A stretch of 64,000 nucleotides of DNA from NCBI GenBank assembly GCA_041392845.1, contig JAWKLG010000024.1, forward strand, positions 44,898 through 108,897. Reading direction: 5' to 3'. The notes beneath the pieces were generated by a model. That model worked only from the letters and a program-made list of their open reading frames with translations, was not told the origin of the DNA and ran no database searches. The number at the start of each line of letters is the position of its first letter. Position 1 is the stretch's first letter. Of the stretch, positions 36,124 to 45,042 are shown piece after piece. The translations under genes and the position numbers were made by a program. This stretch comes from JAGQWW01 sp041392845 (GTDB lineage Bacteria > Bacteroidota > Bacteroidia > Chitinophagales > Saprospiraceae).

Positions 36124-36430
36124 AGCGTAAATGGCGGCTAAAAGTAAGCATTGGATTTAGTTCTGACTCAAATCTTGCGACCATTTTGCATTTCCTTACG
36201 ACGAAATGCAACCTTTTTAATTTTTTCTTCACTTATGGAGTATAATTTTTAAAAAGGAAAAGTAGGAGATTGTCAGTTACCTGATAAGGCAGATGATGGA
36301 TTGAAAAGTTTAATGAAAAAAACATATCTTTCGGCGCAGTGCTTCAGGGGGATCTTTATTTAAAAAAAATCCCATGTGAGAGCATTCGCAGGCTTGAAAA
36401 CGATTTTGAAATCTTCAACTATTTTAATAT
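36124..36430. other. 307-bp intergenic region between sigma factor and PorP/SprF genes
   Basis: Holds a promoter at 36301-36332 and a leader of about 90 nt containing a possible small hairpin (GGGGGATC ... ATCCC, about 36347-36374). No gene is seen. The sigma factor's own promoter on the minus strand is not obvious. Confidence 0.5.
36301..36332 (+). promoter_or_regulatory. candidate promoter of the PorP/SprF-PorE unit
   Basis: TTG (36301-36303) and TATCTTTC (36325-36332) are separated by 21 nt, one base from the TTG/TAnnTTTG pattern. The leader to the ATG at 36431 is about 92 nt. Confidence 0.5.
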
Positions 36431-37453
36431 ATGAGATTCAAGACTTTACTGAGTTCTTTAATTTTAGTTTGTTTGACTGCTACCGGGCTGAAAGCTCAGG
36501 ATCTGCATTTTACCTTATGGGACATGAACCCGCTCAACATTAATCCTGCCTTTACAGGTGGATTTTCAGGAACTTTTCGGGTTTCCGGTATTTACAGGGA
36601 TCAATGGAGAAGCACCCTCAATAATACAAGAAACACAGGTGCTTGGACTACCCCATCTTTTGGAGTGGATGCACCGATCATTCAGGGTTTTAGAAAAAAT
36701 GATTGGATTGGAGTTGGTATTGGATTGTTCTCCCATCAAGCAGGAAGTCTTGATCTGGGAATGAGCGGATTTTCAGGAGCTGCTGCTTACCATTTAGGTT
36801 TGAATAAAAAAAGTACCAGTGTTTTAACCATTGGAGTTCAATACGGAACCTTTGGGAGAAATATCAATTTAGACAATGCTCAATGGGGAAATCTTAGCAA
36901 TAATAACGACTTTTCCGGAATGCAAATCAATGATGCAAGTTTCTCCGATTGGGCCGGTGGAGTAGTATTAAAAACTCAATTGAACAAACAAATGAGCATG
37001 GTGTTGGGTGCTGCATTTGACCACCTTTTTACCCCCGACTACACCTTAACCGGGAGTTCGGCAGGTGGCTCCAATGAGAGACCATTTCTTAGCAGCGTAC
37101 ATGGTCAATTTGACATCCAGATAAACGATAAATTGTCATTGACACCTCAGTTCTATTTCCAAAGCACTGCCAAAAACAGTGAAATTTTGGTTCAGAGTTA
37201 TGTTCCATACAAGTGGAATGAAAATTTAACCTTGAGACCTGGTGTAAGTTACAGACTTGGAGATGCAATATCTGTTTTGGTTGGTGCTGACATTAAAGAC
37301 AATCTGCGCGTAATGGCAGCTTATGACTTCAACACCTCTGAACTTTCTTCTGCTACTAATGGGCAGGGAGGTTTCGAACTTGCCGCCATGTATATCGTGA
37401 AAATATTCAAAAAACCTGATGTAAAACCTGCTATCCTTTGTCCTACTTTATAA
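36431..37453 (+). CDS. PorP/SprF family type IX secretion membrane protein
   Basis: A 340-residue outer-membrane beta-barrel. It has a signal peptide ending LKAQ, then the family opening DLHFTLWDMNPLNINPAFTGGFSGTFRVSGIYRDQWRS. The rest is alternating beta strands with aromatic girdle residues. PorP/SprF-type proteins associate with the T9SS machinery or anchor substrates; Bacteroidota genomes carry many copies, so this is one of a family rather than proven core. It is followed after 54 nt by the PorE-like gene on the same strand, the usual pairing. A promoter-like sequence lies at 36301. Confidence 0.88.
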   Translation: MRFKTLLSSLILVCLTATGLKAQDLHFTLWDMNPLNINPAFTGGFSGTFRVSGIYRDQWRSTLNNTRNTGAWTTPSFGVDAPIIQGFRKNDWIGVGIGLFSHQAGSLDLGMSGFSGAAAYHLGLNKKSTSVLTIGVQYGTFGRNINLDNAQWGNLSNNNDFSGMQINDASFSDWAGGVVLKTQLNKQMSMVLGAAFDHLFTPDYTLTGSSAGGSNERPFLSSVHGQFDIQINDKLSLTPQFYFQSTAKNSEILVQSYVPYKWNENLTLRPGVSYRLGDAISVLVGADIKDNLRVMAAYDFNTSELSSATNGQGGFELAAMYIVKIFKKPDVKPAILCPTL

Positions 37454-37507
37454 GATAAGATGGAATTTGTGAACATGAAATTGGATTCAGGAAATAAAAA
37501 AATTGCA

Positions 37508-39607
37508 ATGAAACATACTCTTTTAAGCATATCACTTCTATTTTTTGCAGCTTGGTCCTTTGCTCAACCCTTGAATAAGGCTACCTACTCTACCATGATT
37601 AGTACAGCTGAAGAAGCTTTGGCTAACAAGGATTACTACAATGCCCTTGATCAGTATAACCAAGCATACGATGAAAGAAAAGATAAAGATTTGATCCCAA
37701 TTATTGCAGATCTACATTTTAAATTAAGGGATTACAAAAGAGCTGAAAATTACTATAAAAGAGTTTTCAGAAAATACAGAGGAAAAGACCCTGAAGTAGA
37801 TCCTCAAATCAGATACAATTATGCCATCGTTTTAAAAACAATGGGACAATATGACGAAGCCATTGAACACCTACAGAAAGTATTGGCTGAGTCTACTGAT
37901 GATAAATTAAAGGACCTTGCTGAACTACAAATTACCGGTGCCGAAATGGGCAAGGTACTTAGACCTGTACCCCGCCTAAGGGTAGAAAATGCTGGTAATA
38001 ATGTAAATACCAGTTTTTCAGAATACTCAGCCTTCCTGACGGAAGATGGAAAAGAAATGTATTATGCCAGCTTCCAGCGTGATGATGTAATCATTTTGGA
38101 AGGTAAAGAGGAGGAAAACAGGTACGCAACCATCTTGAAATCATCAAAGTCAGACAAAGGCTGGGGAGACCCAACAGAGCTGGACGACAGGATTAACAGA
38201 CCAGGTTACCATACTGCCAACATCACACTAAGTCCGGACGGCAGAACCATGTATTTTACCCGTCAGCAAATGACCGGAAACGAGGTTTCAGAAAGTAATA
38301 TTTTTTATTCAGACCTAACCGGAACTGATTACACTGCAGCAAAAGAGGTGGTTGGTGTAAACGGCAACTGGATTGCAAAACACCCTGCCATAGGAGAGCT
38401 ATTTGGTAAAGAAGTGATGTTTTTTGTGTCAGATATGCAGGGAGGAGAAGGTGGATTCGACATTTATTATGCAACCTACAAAGGAAATGGAGTTTTTGCA
38501 GACCCGGTAAACCTGGGCCCTAAAATCAATACTGCTGCAGATGAGGTTACTCCGTTTTACAGGGATGGAACTTTATATTTCAGCTCAAATGGACACCCTG
38601 GAATCGGAGGATATGACATTTTCTCTTCCATTTGGAATGGTACAACCTGGAGCGAACCTAAAAACATGGGACTTGGCTACAACAGTCAATTGGACGATCG
38701 ATATTTCATGATTGACAAGGAAGGGTATCACGGTGTATTGCTTTCCAACAGAGAAGGCACTCGTTCTACCCATAGCAAAACCTGCTGTGATGATATCTAC
38801 GAATTCACCATTGAAAAAATCGAATTGGATGCTATCGTTGGTACTTTCAATGCAGAAAGTGGAGAGCCTTTATTGAATGCCAGTGTGCAACTTTTTGAAT
38901 TGACTGACAATCAAATGACTCCGATTGATGAGCAATCCAATGAGAAAGGAAATGTTTTCGCATTCCCTCTTCTTTTGAATAAATCTTACATGGCCATTGC
39001 CACTGCAGAAGGATTTTATCCTGACACCTCTGAAGTATTCAATACGGTTGGATTTAAAGAATCTAAAAAATTGGAGCATAGATTAAGGTTAAGACCTATG
39101 CCACCAGAGCCGGAATATGAAGACATCGAAGTGACCATCAATGAGCCTATCCGTTTGAATAACATCTATTATGATTTTGATGATGATAAAATTCTTCCGG
39201 ATGCTGAAAATGATTTGAACGACCTTAAAAACTTGATGGACGAATATCCTGCCATCAAAATTGAGTTAAGTTCACATACAGATGCTCAGGGTAAGGATGC
39301 CTACAACCAGGAACTATCCCAGCGAAGGGCCAATTCAGCGAAGGCATGGCTGGTAGAACATGGTGTAGCAGAAGAGCGCATCGTACCTAAAGGATATGGA
39401 GAAACCCAAATCCTGAACCAGTGTGTAAATGGTGTAACCTGTACAGATGATGAACATCGATTCAATCGCCGAACAGAGTTCAAAATCATCGAAGGGCCAA
39501 CTACCATTATGATGAAGCGTACTGAAAAGAAATTGAAGGAAGGTGAGAAGGTACAATTGAAACCTCAAAAAAGTACAACTCCTGAAAAACAAAGGAGAAG
39601 AAATTAA
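37508..39607 (+). CDS. PorE-like protein: TPR, PD40 propeller, regulatory fold and OmpA domain
   Basis: A 699-residue periplasmic protein from the ATG at 37508, which begins a clear signal peptide (LSISLLFFAAWSFAQ). A frame from 37460 adds a non-leader stretch. Parts in order: TPR-like helices (about 30-145), a PD40/WD40-like propeller (about 160-430, with DGRTMYFTRQQ and DGTLYFSSNGHPGIGGYDIF), a carboxypeptidase-regulatory-like domain (about 440-525), and a C-terminal OmpA peptidoglycan-binding domain (IELSSHTDAQGKDAYNQELSQRRANSAKAWL). This layout matches PorE-type proteins that link T9SS to the cell wall. Its PorP/SprF neighbour supports this. A Lys/Thr-rich tail ends the protein. Confidence 0.85.
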   Translation: MKHTLLSISLLFFAAWSFAQPLNKATYSTMISTAEEALANKDYYNALDQYNQAYDERKDKDLIPIIADLHFKLRDYKRAENYYKRVFRKYRGKDPEVDPQIRYNYAIVLKTMGQYDEAIEHLQKVLAESTDDKLKDLAELQITGAEMGKVLRPVPRLRVENAGNNVNTSFSEYSAFLTEDGKEMYYASFQRDDVIILEGKEEENRYATILKSSKSDKGWGDPTELDDRINRPGYHTANITLSPDGRTMYFTRQQMTGNEVSESNIFYSDLTGTDYTAAKEVVGVNGNWIAKHPAIGELFGKEVMFFVSDMQGGEGGFDIYYATYKGNGVFADPVNLGPKINTAADEVTPFYRDGTLYFSSNGHPGIGGYDIFSSIWNGTTWSEPKNMGLGYNSQLDDRYFMIDKEGYHGVLLSNREGTRSTHSKTCCDDIYEFTIEKIELDAIVGTFNAESGEPLLNASVQLFELTDNQMTPIDEQSNEKGNVFAFPLLLNKSYMAIATAEGFYPDTSEVFNTVGFKESKKLEHRLRLRPMPPEPEYEDIEVTINEPIRLNNIYYDFDDDKILPDAENDLNDLKNLMDEYPAIKIELSSHTDAQGKDAYNQELSQRRANSAKAWLVEHGVAEERIVPKGYGETQILNQCVNGVTCTDDEHRFNRRTEFKIIEGPTTIMMKRTEKKLKEGEKVQLKPQKSTTPEKQRRRN

Positions 39608-39660
39608 ATATTTCTAAAAATAATTTACGACAGCAACCGAATACTGGTCATTGTCGTTAC

Positions 39661-39700
39661 ATTCAGGCGACTCAAAGATTTGGGTCGCCTGAATTGTTTA
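39661..39700 (+). terminator. probable terminator after the PorE-like gene
   Basis: ATTCAGGCGAC (39661-39671) and GTCGCCTGAAT (39684-39694) form a perfect 11-bp stem with a 12-nt loop. A short T-rich tail (TGTTTA) follows, so termination is plausible but weak. It lies just upstream of the DUF1573 gene. Confidence 0.6.
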
Positions 39701-39714
39701 ATAAACAAATCTCT

Positions 39715-40191
39715 ATGCAATTTAAAACCTTACTTTTCGCCAGCTTTTTTGGATTTTTTGCCTGTGGAACCACTCAGGAACTGCACTCCCAAAATTCCTC
39801 TCCGGTTGAAATCCACGAATACTCTTCCCTACACGGAAAAAAGGACTTAAAGGGTGCCCCCATCATGCACTTTGAGCAAAGAGAATACGATTTGGGAACT
39901 GTCAAAAAGGGTGAAAAAAGAAAGCTCTCCTATAAGTTTACCAACAAAGGAGATACAGACTTAAGTATTTCGTTAATCACAGCCTGCGAATGCACCACCA
40001 CCAATTTTGATGACCTGAGAGGTAAAACCTGGAAACCAGGAGAAAGTGGTTCTATCAACATTGTATTTGACAGCTCAGAAAAAGACTACGGAGAGCTCAT
40101 CGATATCGAAATCATCCTCGACCAGTCTGAACCCGGAACTGACGATATTCCAATTTTTGAAAAACTGTATTATAAGTTTGAAATGGACTAG
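39715..40191 (+). CDS. DUF1573 lipoprotein
   Basis: A 158-residue protein beginning at the ATG at 39715 with a lipoprotein-type leader (KTLLFASFFGFFACGTTQ). A frame open from 39694 adds only MFNKQIS. The mature part carries the DUF1573 immunoglobulin-like fold: MHFEQREYDLGTVKKGEKRKLSYKFTNKGDTDLSISLITACECTTTNF. The conserved CECTTT motif is in place. DUF1573 domains are common exported Bacteroidota beta-sandwiches, with no proven biochemical role. The stop TAG at 40189-40191 is in phase with the heptanucleotide array that follows. Confidence 0.85.
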   Translation: MQFKTLLFASFFGFFACGTTQELHSQNSSPVEIHEYSSLHGKKDLKGAPIMHFEQREYDLGTVKKGEKRKLSYKFTNKGDTDLSISLITACECTTTNFDDLRGKTWKPGESGSINIVFDSSEKDYGELIDIEIILDQSEPGTDDIPIFEKLYYKFEMD

Positions 40192-40245
40192 GGGCTGGGT
40201 GCTAGGGGCTGGGTGCTGGTTTGCTCGTGGCTCGGTTGCTCGGTT
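40188..40245 (+). repeat. GGGCTGG/GTGCTAG heptanucleotide array starting at a stop codon, then GCTCG units
   Basis: CT recurs at 40188, 40195, 40202, 40209 and 40216, exactly 7 bp apart; the first belongs to CTAG spanning the TAG stop codon. Four G-runs (GGGG, GGG, GGGG, GGG) with short spacers form a G-quadruplex-type motif on the coding strand. GCTCG units with 7-8 bp spacing follow to about 40245. Confidence 0.85.
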
Positions 40246-40370
40246 GTTGGATTCTGCATTACAACGTAGGCCGTCATTGCATGACGGCAGGATTGGGAAG
40301 GATTTAAAAAAGCGGAAAACTTCTTTTTTTTTGAAACATGAAGGAATGAAGGAACATGAAGGGAAAAAAC
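40246..40370. other. intergenic stretch between repeat arrays
   Basis: No gene seen. It includes a small inverted repeat (GCCGTCATTGCATGACGGC, about 40270-40288) and a purine-rich direct repeat of ATGAAGGA-like units (about 40337-40362). Confidence 0.45.
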
Positions 40371-40433
40371 TCGGCACTCGTAACTCGTCATTCGTAACTC
40401 GCAACTCGTCACTCGTCCTCACTCGCAACTTGC
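40371..40433. repeat. ACTCGTN heptanucleotide array
   Basis: TCG recurs at 40371, 40378, 40385, 40392, 40399, 40406 and 40413, exactly 7 bp apart. Looser units run to about 40433. Relatives lie at 45153-45185 and 45312-45337. Confidence 0.85.
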
Positions 40434-40518
40434 TCCACCAAACACTTTTTTATACCTTTATTGAGTTATTGAATTGCATCAGTTTTAGCCATTATTAATC
40501 CTTCATAAAATATCCAAG

Positions 40519-42237
40519 ATGGATAGAAGAACCTTTATTACCCTATCTAAAGGAAAAACATCTTTTGCTGATCACAAGGAAAAGCTTTTTCCATTTCCAA
40601 ACGAAATAGATTTTGAACCAGCGGTAGAAACTCCATTTAGAATTCATGAGCGACCACCTGTTTTAAGTGGATTAGATCCATATACTGGTCCATGGGGAAT
40701 TGCGCAAGCAGCACACCTACTTAGAAGGGTATGTTTCGGAGCTCCATTTGAGGATGTTGAAATGTTGGCGGGATTGACTTTCAACCAGGCCATAAATTCT
40801 GTTCTTCAGGATTTTACAGTTCCATTGGATGTTCCCGTCAATGATTACAATGACGACGATGTTCAAGATCCGAATGTACCTTTTGGTCAGCCCTGGATAG
40901 ATGCCCCTTGGAATAATGCAGTTGAAGGAAACAGGATTGCTTCTTTAAAAGCATGGTGGCTAAGGAGAATGTTGAGGCAGAATGCAACCATAGGAGAAAA
41001 AATGATCCTTTTTTGGCATAATCATATTCCGGTTGAATTTTATGGAGTATTCATTGGAAAATTTAATTACCGATACATTCAAAACATTTATCAAAATGCG
41101 CTGGGCAATTTCAAAACTTTGATGAAAGCAATGACATTGGATCATGCTATGCTGCATTATCTAAATAATCAATACAACAGTGTTCAGCAGCCAGACGAAA
41201 ACTATGCACGGGAACTCCAGGAACTTTTTTGCATCGGAAAAGGTCCCAATGCAAAATTCACAGAAGAAGATGTGCAGGCTATGGCGCGTGTGTTAACAGG
41301 TTGGAGGTATGATTATGGCACAGATGAAACGGTTTTTGCATTTTGGGCTCATGATACCAACGACAAAGAATTATCTTCTTTTTATAATAATGCCATAATT
41401 ACAGGAAGGTCCGGCCCTTCAGGAGCTGAAGAACTGGATGATTTATTTGATATTATTTTTGACAATGAAGAGGTTGCCTTGTTCCTTTGCCGCAAGCTTT
41501 ACAGGTTTTTTGTTTACCATGAAATAGATGCAGCAACAGAACAAAATGTAATCGTTCCACTTGCACAGGTTTTCCGAAACAACAATTATGAAATCATGCC
41601 TGTTTTGGAAACCTTGTTCAGAAGCGAGCATTTCTTTGATTTCCTGAATCAGGGGGCCATTTTAAAAAGTGGATTGGATTATTTGGTTGGGACGATGAGA
41701 GAATTTAACAGCCCTCTTCCGGACTCAAATATGCTAAGTGACAATTACCAACTTTCTGTGGCGCTGGTCTATTTCGGAGCACTTATTCAACATAATTTAG
41801 GAGATCCGCCCAATGTATCCGGTTGGCCTGCTTACTATCAAATTCCACAATACGACAAACATTGGATTTCTACCAATACCCTACCCTTTCGATTACAATA
41901 TGCTGATTTGATGTTGGCCAACGGGGTTCCAACAGATAACTTTCTAACCTTTTTTGATGTGTTGGAAACCACAAAAAAAATTCCTGATGCCAGCGATCCA
42001 AATATGCTCATTGACAATGCAATTCAATGGCTTTATGGAATTTCGGTTTCAAATGCAGTAAAATTGGTTTTAAAATCAATTTTATTGTCCGGTCAATTGA
42101 CTGATTACTATTGGACTAATGCCTGGGTTCAATACCTGGACGATCCTACAGACCCCATGAAAAGGGAAACTGTGTACAGACGTTTACAAGGGTTTTATTA
42201 TTACTTGTTGCACCTGGAAGAGCACCATTTGTGCTAG
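40519..42237 (+). CDS. DUF1800 family protein
   Basis: A 572-residue protein of the DUF1800 family, seen in the AAHLLRRVCFGAP start motif, KAWWLRRMLRQNATIGEKMILFWHNHIPVEF, MLHYLNNQYNSVQQPDENYARELQELFCIGKG, and PPNVSGWPAYYQIPQYDKHWIST. Members are almost always encoded directly before a DUF1501 protein, as here (44 nt). The start is unusual: MDRRTFITLSKGK has an Arg pair but no hydrophobic core after it, so a Tat signal is not evident. The molecular role is unknown; the pair is thought to act outside the cytoplasm. Confidence 0.88.
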   Translation: MDRRTFITLSKGKTSFADHKEKLFPFPNEIDFEPAVETPFRIHERPPVLSGLDPYTGPWGIAQAAHLLRRVCFGAPFEDVEMLAGLTFNQAINSVLQDFTVPLDVPVNDYNDDDVQDPNVPFGQPWIDAPWNNAVEGNRIASLKAWWLRRMLRQNATIGEKMILFWHNHIPVEFYGVFIGKFNYRYIQNIYQNALGNFKTLMKAMTLDHAMLHYLNNQYNSVQQPDENYARELQELFCIGKGPNAKFTEEDVQAMARVLTGWRYDYGTDETVFAFWAHDTNDKELSSFYNNAIITGRSGPSGAEELDDLFDIIFDNEEVALFLCRKLYRFFVYHEIDAATEQNVIVPLAQVFRNNNYEIMPVLETLFRSEHFFDFLNQGAILKSGLDYLVGTMREFNSPLPDSNMLSDNYQLSVALVYFGALIQHNLGDPPNVSGWPAYYQIPQYDKHWISTNTLPFRLQYADLMLANGVPTDNFLTFFDVLETTKKIPDASDPNMLIDNAIQWLYGISVSNAVKLVLKSILLSGQLTDYYWTNAWVQYLDDPTDPMKRETVYRRLQGFYYYLLHLEEHHLC

Positions 42238-42280
42238 GACTATTTGAAATCCATTAAAAATCAGTCAAATTTTAAGTAAA

Positions 42281-43873
42281 ATGCTACGTAGAAAATTTCT
42301 TAAAAATACAGCTATCGGTTCTTTTGCGATTCCTACCATTATGAATGGTTTCCCTATGGGAATGAACCGCCCTTCTCCTTTTCAAAAAGTCCTTCAAAAC
42401 TTTCTTACAGATACTGACCATGTTTTGGTCATTATACGAATGGATGGTGGAAATGACGGTTTGAATACCGTAATTCCAATGGATCAATATGATAAATTAG
42501 CACCGGTAAGGAGTAAAGTAATTTTGCCTCGAACCAGTTTGCTTTCCCTGGACGGTACCGACAATGTAAAATTGCATCCTGCCATGACCGGAATGCAAGC
42601 ATTATACAATGAAGGTAAACTATCCATCATTCAATCTGTAGGATATCCTAATCCGAATTTTTCACATTTTAGAAGTACAGATATTTGGATGACAGGTGCA
42701 GACTATGATGAAGTGCTTACGACCGGATGGATGGGACGATATTTGAATTATGAATATCCAAATTACCCACAAGGATTCCCAAATGCAGATATGCCAGACC
42801 CGGTCTCTATTGAATTGGGTGCTTCTCTATCCCTGACCTTCCAGGGACCAGGAGCAGGCATGGGGATGTCTATCGCCAATGCTGATACTTTTTACAATCT
42901 GGTACGAGGAATTCAAACTCCTGCACCCAATACTCCAGCCGGTAAACAATTGGAATATGTGAGATTGATTGCCAATCAGGCCAACAATTATGGCCAGGTG
43001 GTAACCGCTGCTTATGACAATGGAGCCAATAATGTAACTTATCCTGACGGAGGTCAAAATCCATTGGCAGAACAATTGAAAATTGTGGCCCGACTAATAA
43101 GCGGCGGATTAAAGACCCGTGTTTACATGGTGAGCATCGGTGGATTTGACACGCATGATGCCCAGGTGGAAACTTCCGACCATACAAAAGGAGAACATGC
43201 AAACCTTCTTAAAAATGTTTCAGATGCGGCTACCGCCTTTGTCAGGGACATGGAAGCACAAGGATTGGATGAACGAGTACTTGGAATGACCTTCTCGGAA
43301 TTTGGAAGAAGAATTATATCTAATTTCAGCGATGGTACAGACCATGGTGCAGCAGCGCCAATGTTTTTGTTTGGTACGCCCGTAAAACCCGGAATTCTTG
43401 GCGATAATCCGAATATCCCGGTTGGAGCCACGGAAGATGACAACCTGCCTATGCAATATGATTTCAGGTCTGTTTATAATTCTATTTTAAAAGACTGGTT
43501 TTGTATTCCTGAAAGTGATTTGGAAGGGATTATGCTTGATGATTATCAACAATTGCCCCTTATTGGAAACACAGATTGTATCTCAGATGTACATGAAATC
43601 AACCAGGCTGCAGGTAAGAATTTAATTGATTGTTATCCCAATCCATTCGTTCAATACATCAGGGTAGATTATGAAACTTTTGGAGGTCCTACTTCTGTTC
43701 AGATTTTCAATCAGGCAGGACAAATTTTGGCTACTCCTTTCAAAGGAAATGTAGCAGCAGGAAAATATACCGTTGAATGGAATGCGGAAGATCTTCCAGC
43801 CGGAACTTATTATGTTAGATTACAAAATGGGCTCACGCAGCAGGTAAAACCCATTATTAAAGTTCGTGGATAA
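42281..43873 (+). CDS. DUF1501 protein with Tat signal and T9SS C-terminal sorting domain
   Basis: A 530-residue protein. The N-terminus MLRRKFLKNTAIGSFAIPTIMNG is a twin-arginine signal. The body is DUF1501 (sulfatase-like alkaline-phosphatase fold), with VIIRMDGGNDGLNTVIP, a DTHDAQVETSDHTKGEHANLL segment, and MTFSEFGRRIISNFSDGTDHGAAAPMFLFG. The last ~75 residues are a type-A T9SS sorting domain (NLIDCYPNPFVQYIRVDYE, WNAEDLPAGTYYVRLQNG). This combination implies folded export by Tat followed by T9SS secretion. It is encoded with the DUF1800 gene. A sulfatase activity is not shown. Confidence 0.9.
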   Translation: MLRRKFLKNTAIGSFAIPTIMNGFPMGMNRPSPFQKVLQNFLTDTDHVLVIIRMDGGNDGLNTVIPMDQYDKLAPVRSKVILPRTSLLSLDGTDNVKLHPAMTGMQALYNEGKLSIIQSVGYPNPNFSHFRSTDIWMTGADYDEVLTTGWMGRYLNYEYPNYPQGFPNADMPDPVSIELGASLSLTFQGPGAGMGMSIANADTFYNLVRGIQTPAPNTPAGKQLEYVRLIANQANNYGQVVTAAYDNGANNVTYPDGGQNPLAEQLKIVARLISGGLKTRVYMVSIGGFDTHDAQVETSDHTKGEHANLLKNVSDAATAFVRDMEAQGLDERVLGMTFSEFGRRIISNFSDGTDHGAAAPMFLFGTPVKPGILGDNPNIPVGATEDDNLPMQYDFRSVYNSILKDWFCIPESDLEGIMLDDYQQLPLIGNTDCISDVHEINQAAGKNLIDCYPNPFVQYIRVDYETFGGPTSVQIFNQAGQILATPFKGNVAAGKYTVEWNAEDLPAGTYYVRLQNGLTQQVKPIIKVRG

Positions 43874-43981
43874 ATTTTTTTTATTTTTTTTAAATCCGTG
43901 AACCATATTGATTGTCAGGATGTTTGGGCTCTCGGAATCAACATGCGGAGCATTTCTTTTTAAAAAAGTTAAATCTAAATG

Positions 43982-44010
43982 TTGATTTTTTAAAAGGAAT
44001 TGTATCTTTG
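43982..44010 (+). promoter_or_regulatory. tRNA-Lys promoter
   Basis: TTG (43982-43984) and TATCTTTG (44003-44010) with an 18-nt spacer match the Bacteroidota promoter pattern. The likely start leaves a leader of about 30 nt before the mature tRNA at 44046. Confidence 0.65.
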
Positions 44011-44045
44011 CACCCGCCAAATAAAATTTGGATGTACATTGAAAT

Positions 44046-44118
44046 GATTCCGTAGCTCAGTCGGTAGAGCACTTGACTTTTAATCAAGGGGTCCTGGGTT
44101 CGAGCCCCAGCGGAATCA
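44046..44118 (+). tRNA. tRNA-Lys (anticodon UUU)
   Basis: A standard cloverleaf: acceptor GATTCCG pairs with CGGAATC, followed by discriminator A and an encoded CCA (44119-44121). The D arm has GCTCAGTCGGTAGAGC. The anticodon stem CTTGA/TCAAG holds the loop CTTTTAA with anticodon TTT. The T arm is CTGGGTTCGAGCCCCAG. It has its own promoter and terminator and is monocistronic. Confidence 0.97.
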
Positions 44119-44131
44119 CCAAAACAAAACC

Positions 44132-44168
44132 AAAAGCCGTTTCGGATTTCCGGAACGGCTTTTTTTAT
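44132..44168 (+). terminator. rho-independent terminator after tRNA-Lys
   Basis: AAAAGCCGTTTCGG and CCGGAACGGCTTTT form a stem with one G-U pair and a 3-4 nt loop, followed by a run of T. Confidence 0.9.
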
Positions 44169-44234
44169 TTCCAAAATCCAGCCTTCCTTTCATCTTTTGT
44201 GACCTTCATCATGTTTAAGGGGTGAACTTGAAAT

Positions 44235-44242
44235 TAACTTTG
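44235..44242 (+). promoter_or_regulatory. candidate -7 element before the thioredoxin-TPR gene
   Basis: TAACTTTG matches TAnnTTTG and ends 15 nt before the ATG at 44258. The -33 region is weak. If real, it excludes the upstream GTG at 44222 as the start. Confidence 0.4.
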
Positions 44243-44257
44243 CCAAAAACCTTTTCT

Positions 44258-45042
44258 ATGAATTTTCAGAACGACGTTTTATTGGCCAGTCATGAAAAAC
44301 CGGTAGTGGTCGACTTTTGGGCTGAATGGTGTGGCCCTTGCCGTATGCTTGGACCGGTTATCGAAAAAATGGCGGAAGAACAAAGTGACCAATGGAGCCT
44401 TGTAAAACTCGACACCGAAGAGTTTCAGGAAATTGCAGTGGAATATGGTATACGAAGTATTCCAAACGTAAAAATGTTTTATAAAGGTGAAGTAGTAGCG
44501 GAATTTGCAGGCGCCCTACCCCGCCCTGAAATTCAAAAATGGTTGGATCAGAATCTTCCTAGTGCTTCCAAAGAAGCCATTACAGAAATCCTGGCACTGG
44601 ATGGCGATTTTCCAAATCATGAAGTAATTGAGCACCTTGAAACCTTCCTGGCTGAAAACCCTGCCAGTATGGTTGCAAAAAAGCTTTTGGCCAAACACAT
44701 GGTACTTCAGGATCCTCATTCTGCTTTGGACTTAATACAAGACATCAAAGAAGGCTCTGAGGAATACGACGATGCCCAAGACATCCGTACCATTGCTGAA
44801 TTATTAGAATTTGATGCCGTAAATGGTTCCAAAGCTTCTGCATTTTTAATAGACTTAAAAATAATTTTCAAAATCAAAATCCCGAAGGGGGAATCAAGGA
44901 TCTCATTCAGGCGGTGATGTACGATAAAACCCTCGCCAACGATTTACCAAGAAGAGCTTCCATCGCTTTTTTCCATTTGTGGGGCAAAGACCATCCACTT
45001 ACCAAAAAGTATAGACGGCAATTTGATATGATGCTGTACTAG
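44258..45042 (+). CDS. thioredoxin-TPR protein (CnoX/YbbN-like), C-terminus shifted by a 1-nt frameshift
   Basis: An N-terminal thioredoxin domain (VVVDFWAEWCGPCRMLGPVIEKMAEEQ, intact CGPC, cis-Pro in IRSIPNVKMFYKG) is followed by helical repeats (about 115-220). The layout resembles E. coli CnoX (YbbN), a chaperone-redoxin. The frame ends early at 44917 unless one A is added in an A-run near 44860 (ttaaaaat). With it, the protein reads DLKNNFQNQNPEGGIKDLIQ and continues to QFDMMLY at 45042. That ending is the typical family C-terminus (HPLTKKYRRQFDMMLY). The start ATG 44258 is preferred to the upstream GTG at 44222, which lies before the -7 element. The stop TAG is in phase with the following repeat array. 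Confidence 0.85.

Noticed and set aside
40519..40560. twin-arginine signal at the start of the DUF1800 protein (MDRRTFI)
   Set aside because: The Arg pair is not followed by the required hydrophobic core, so Tat export is not supported, unlike the clear signal in the DUF1501 neighbour.
44222..44257. GTG start at 44222 for the thioredoxin-TPR gene
   Set aside because: It would lie upstream of the -7 element at 44235 and adds residues not found in thioredoxin domains; the ATG at 44258 is better.
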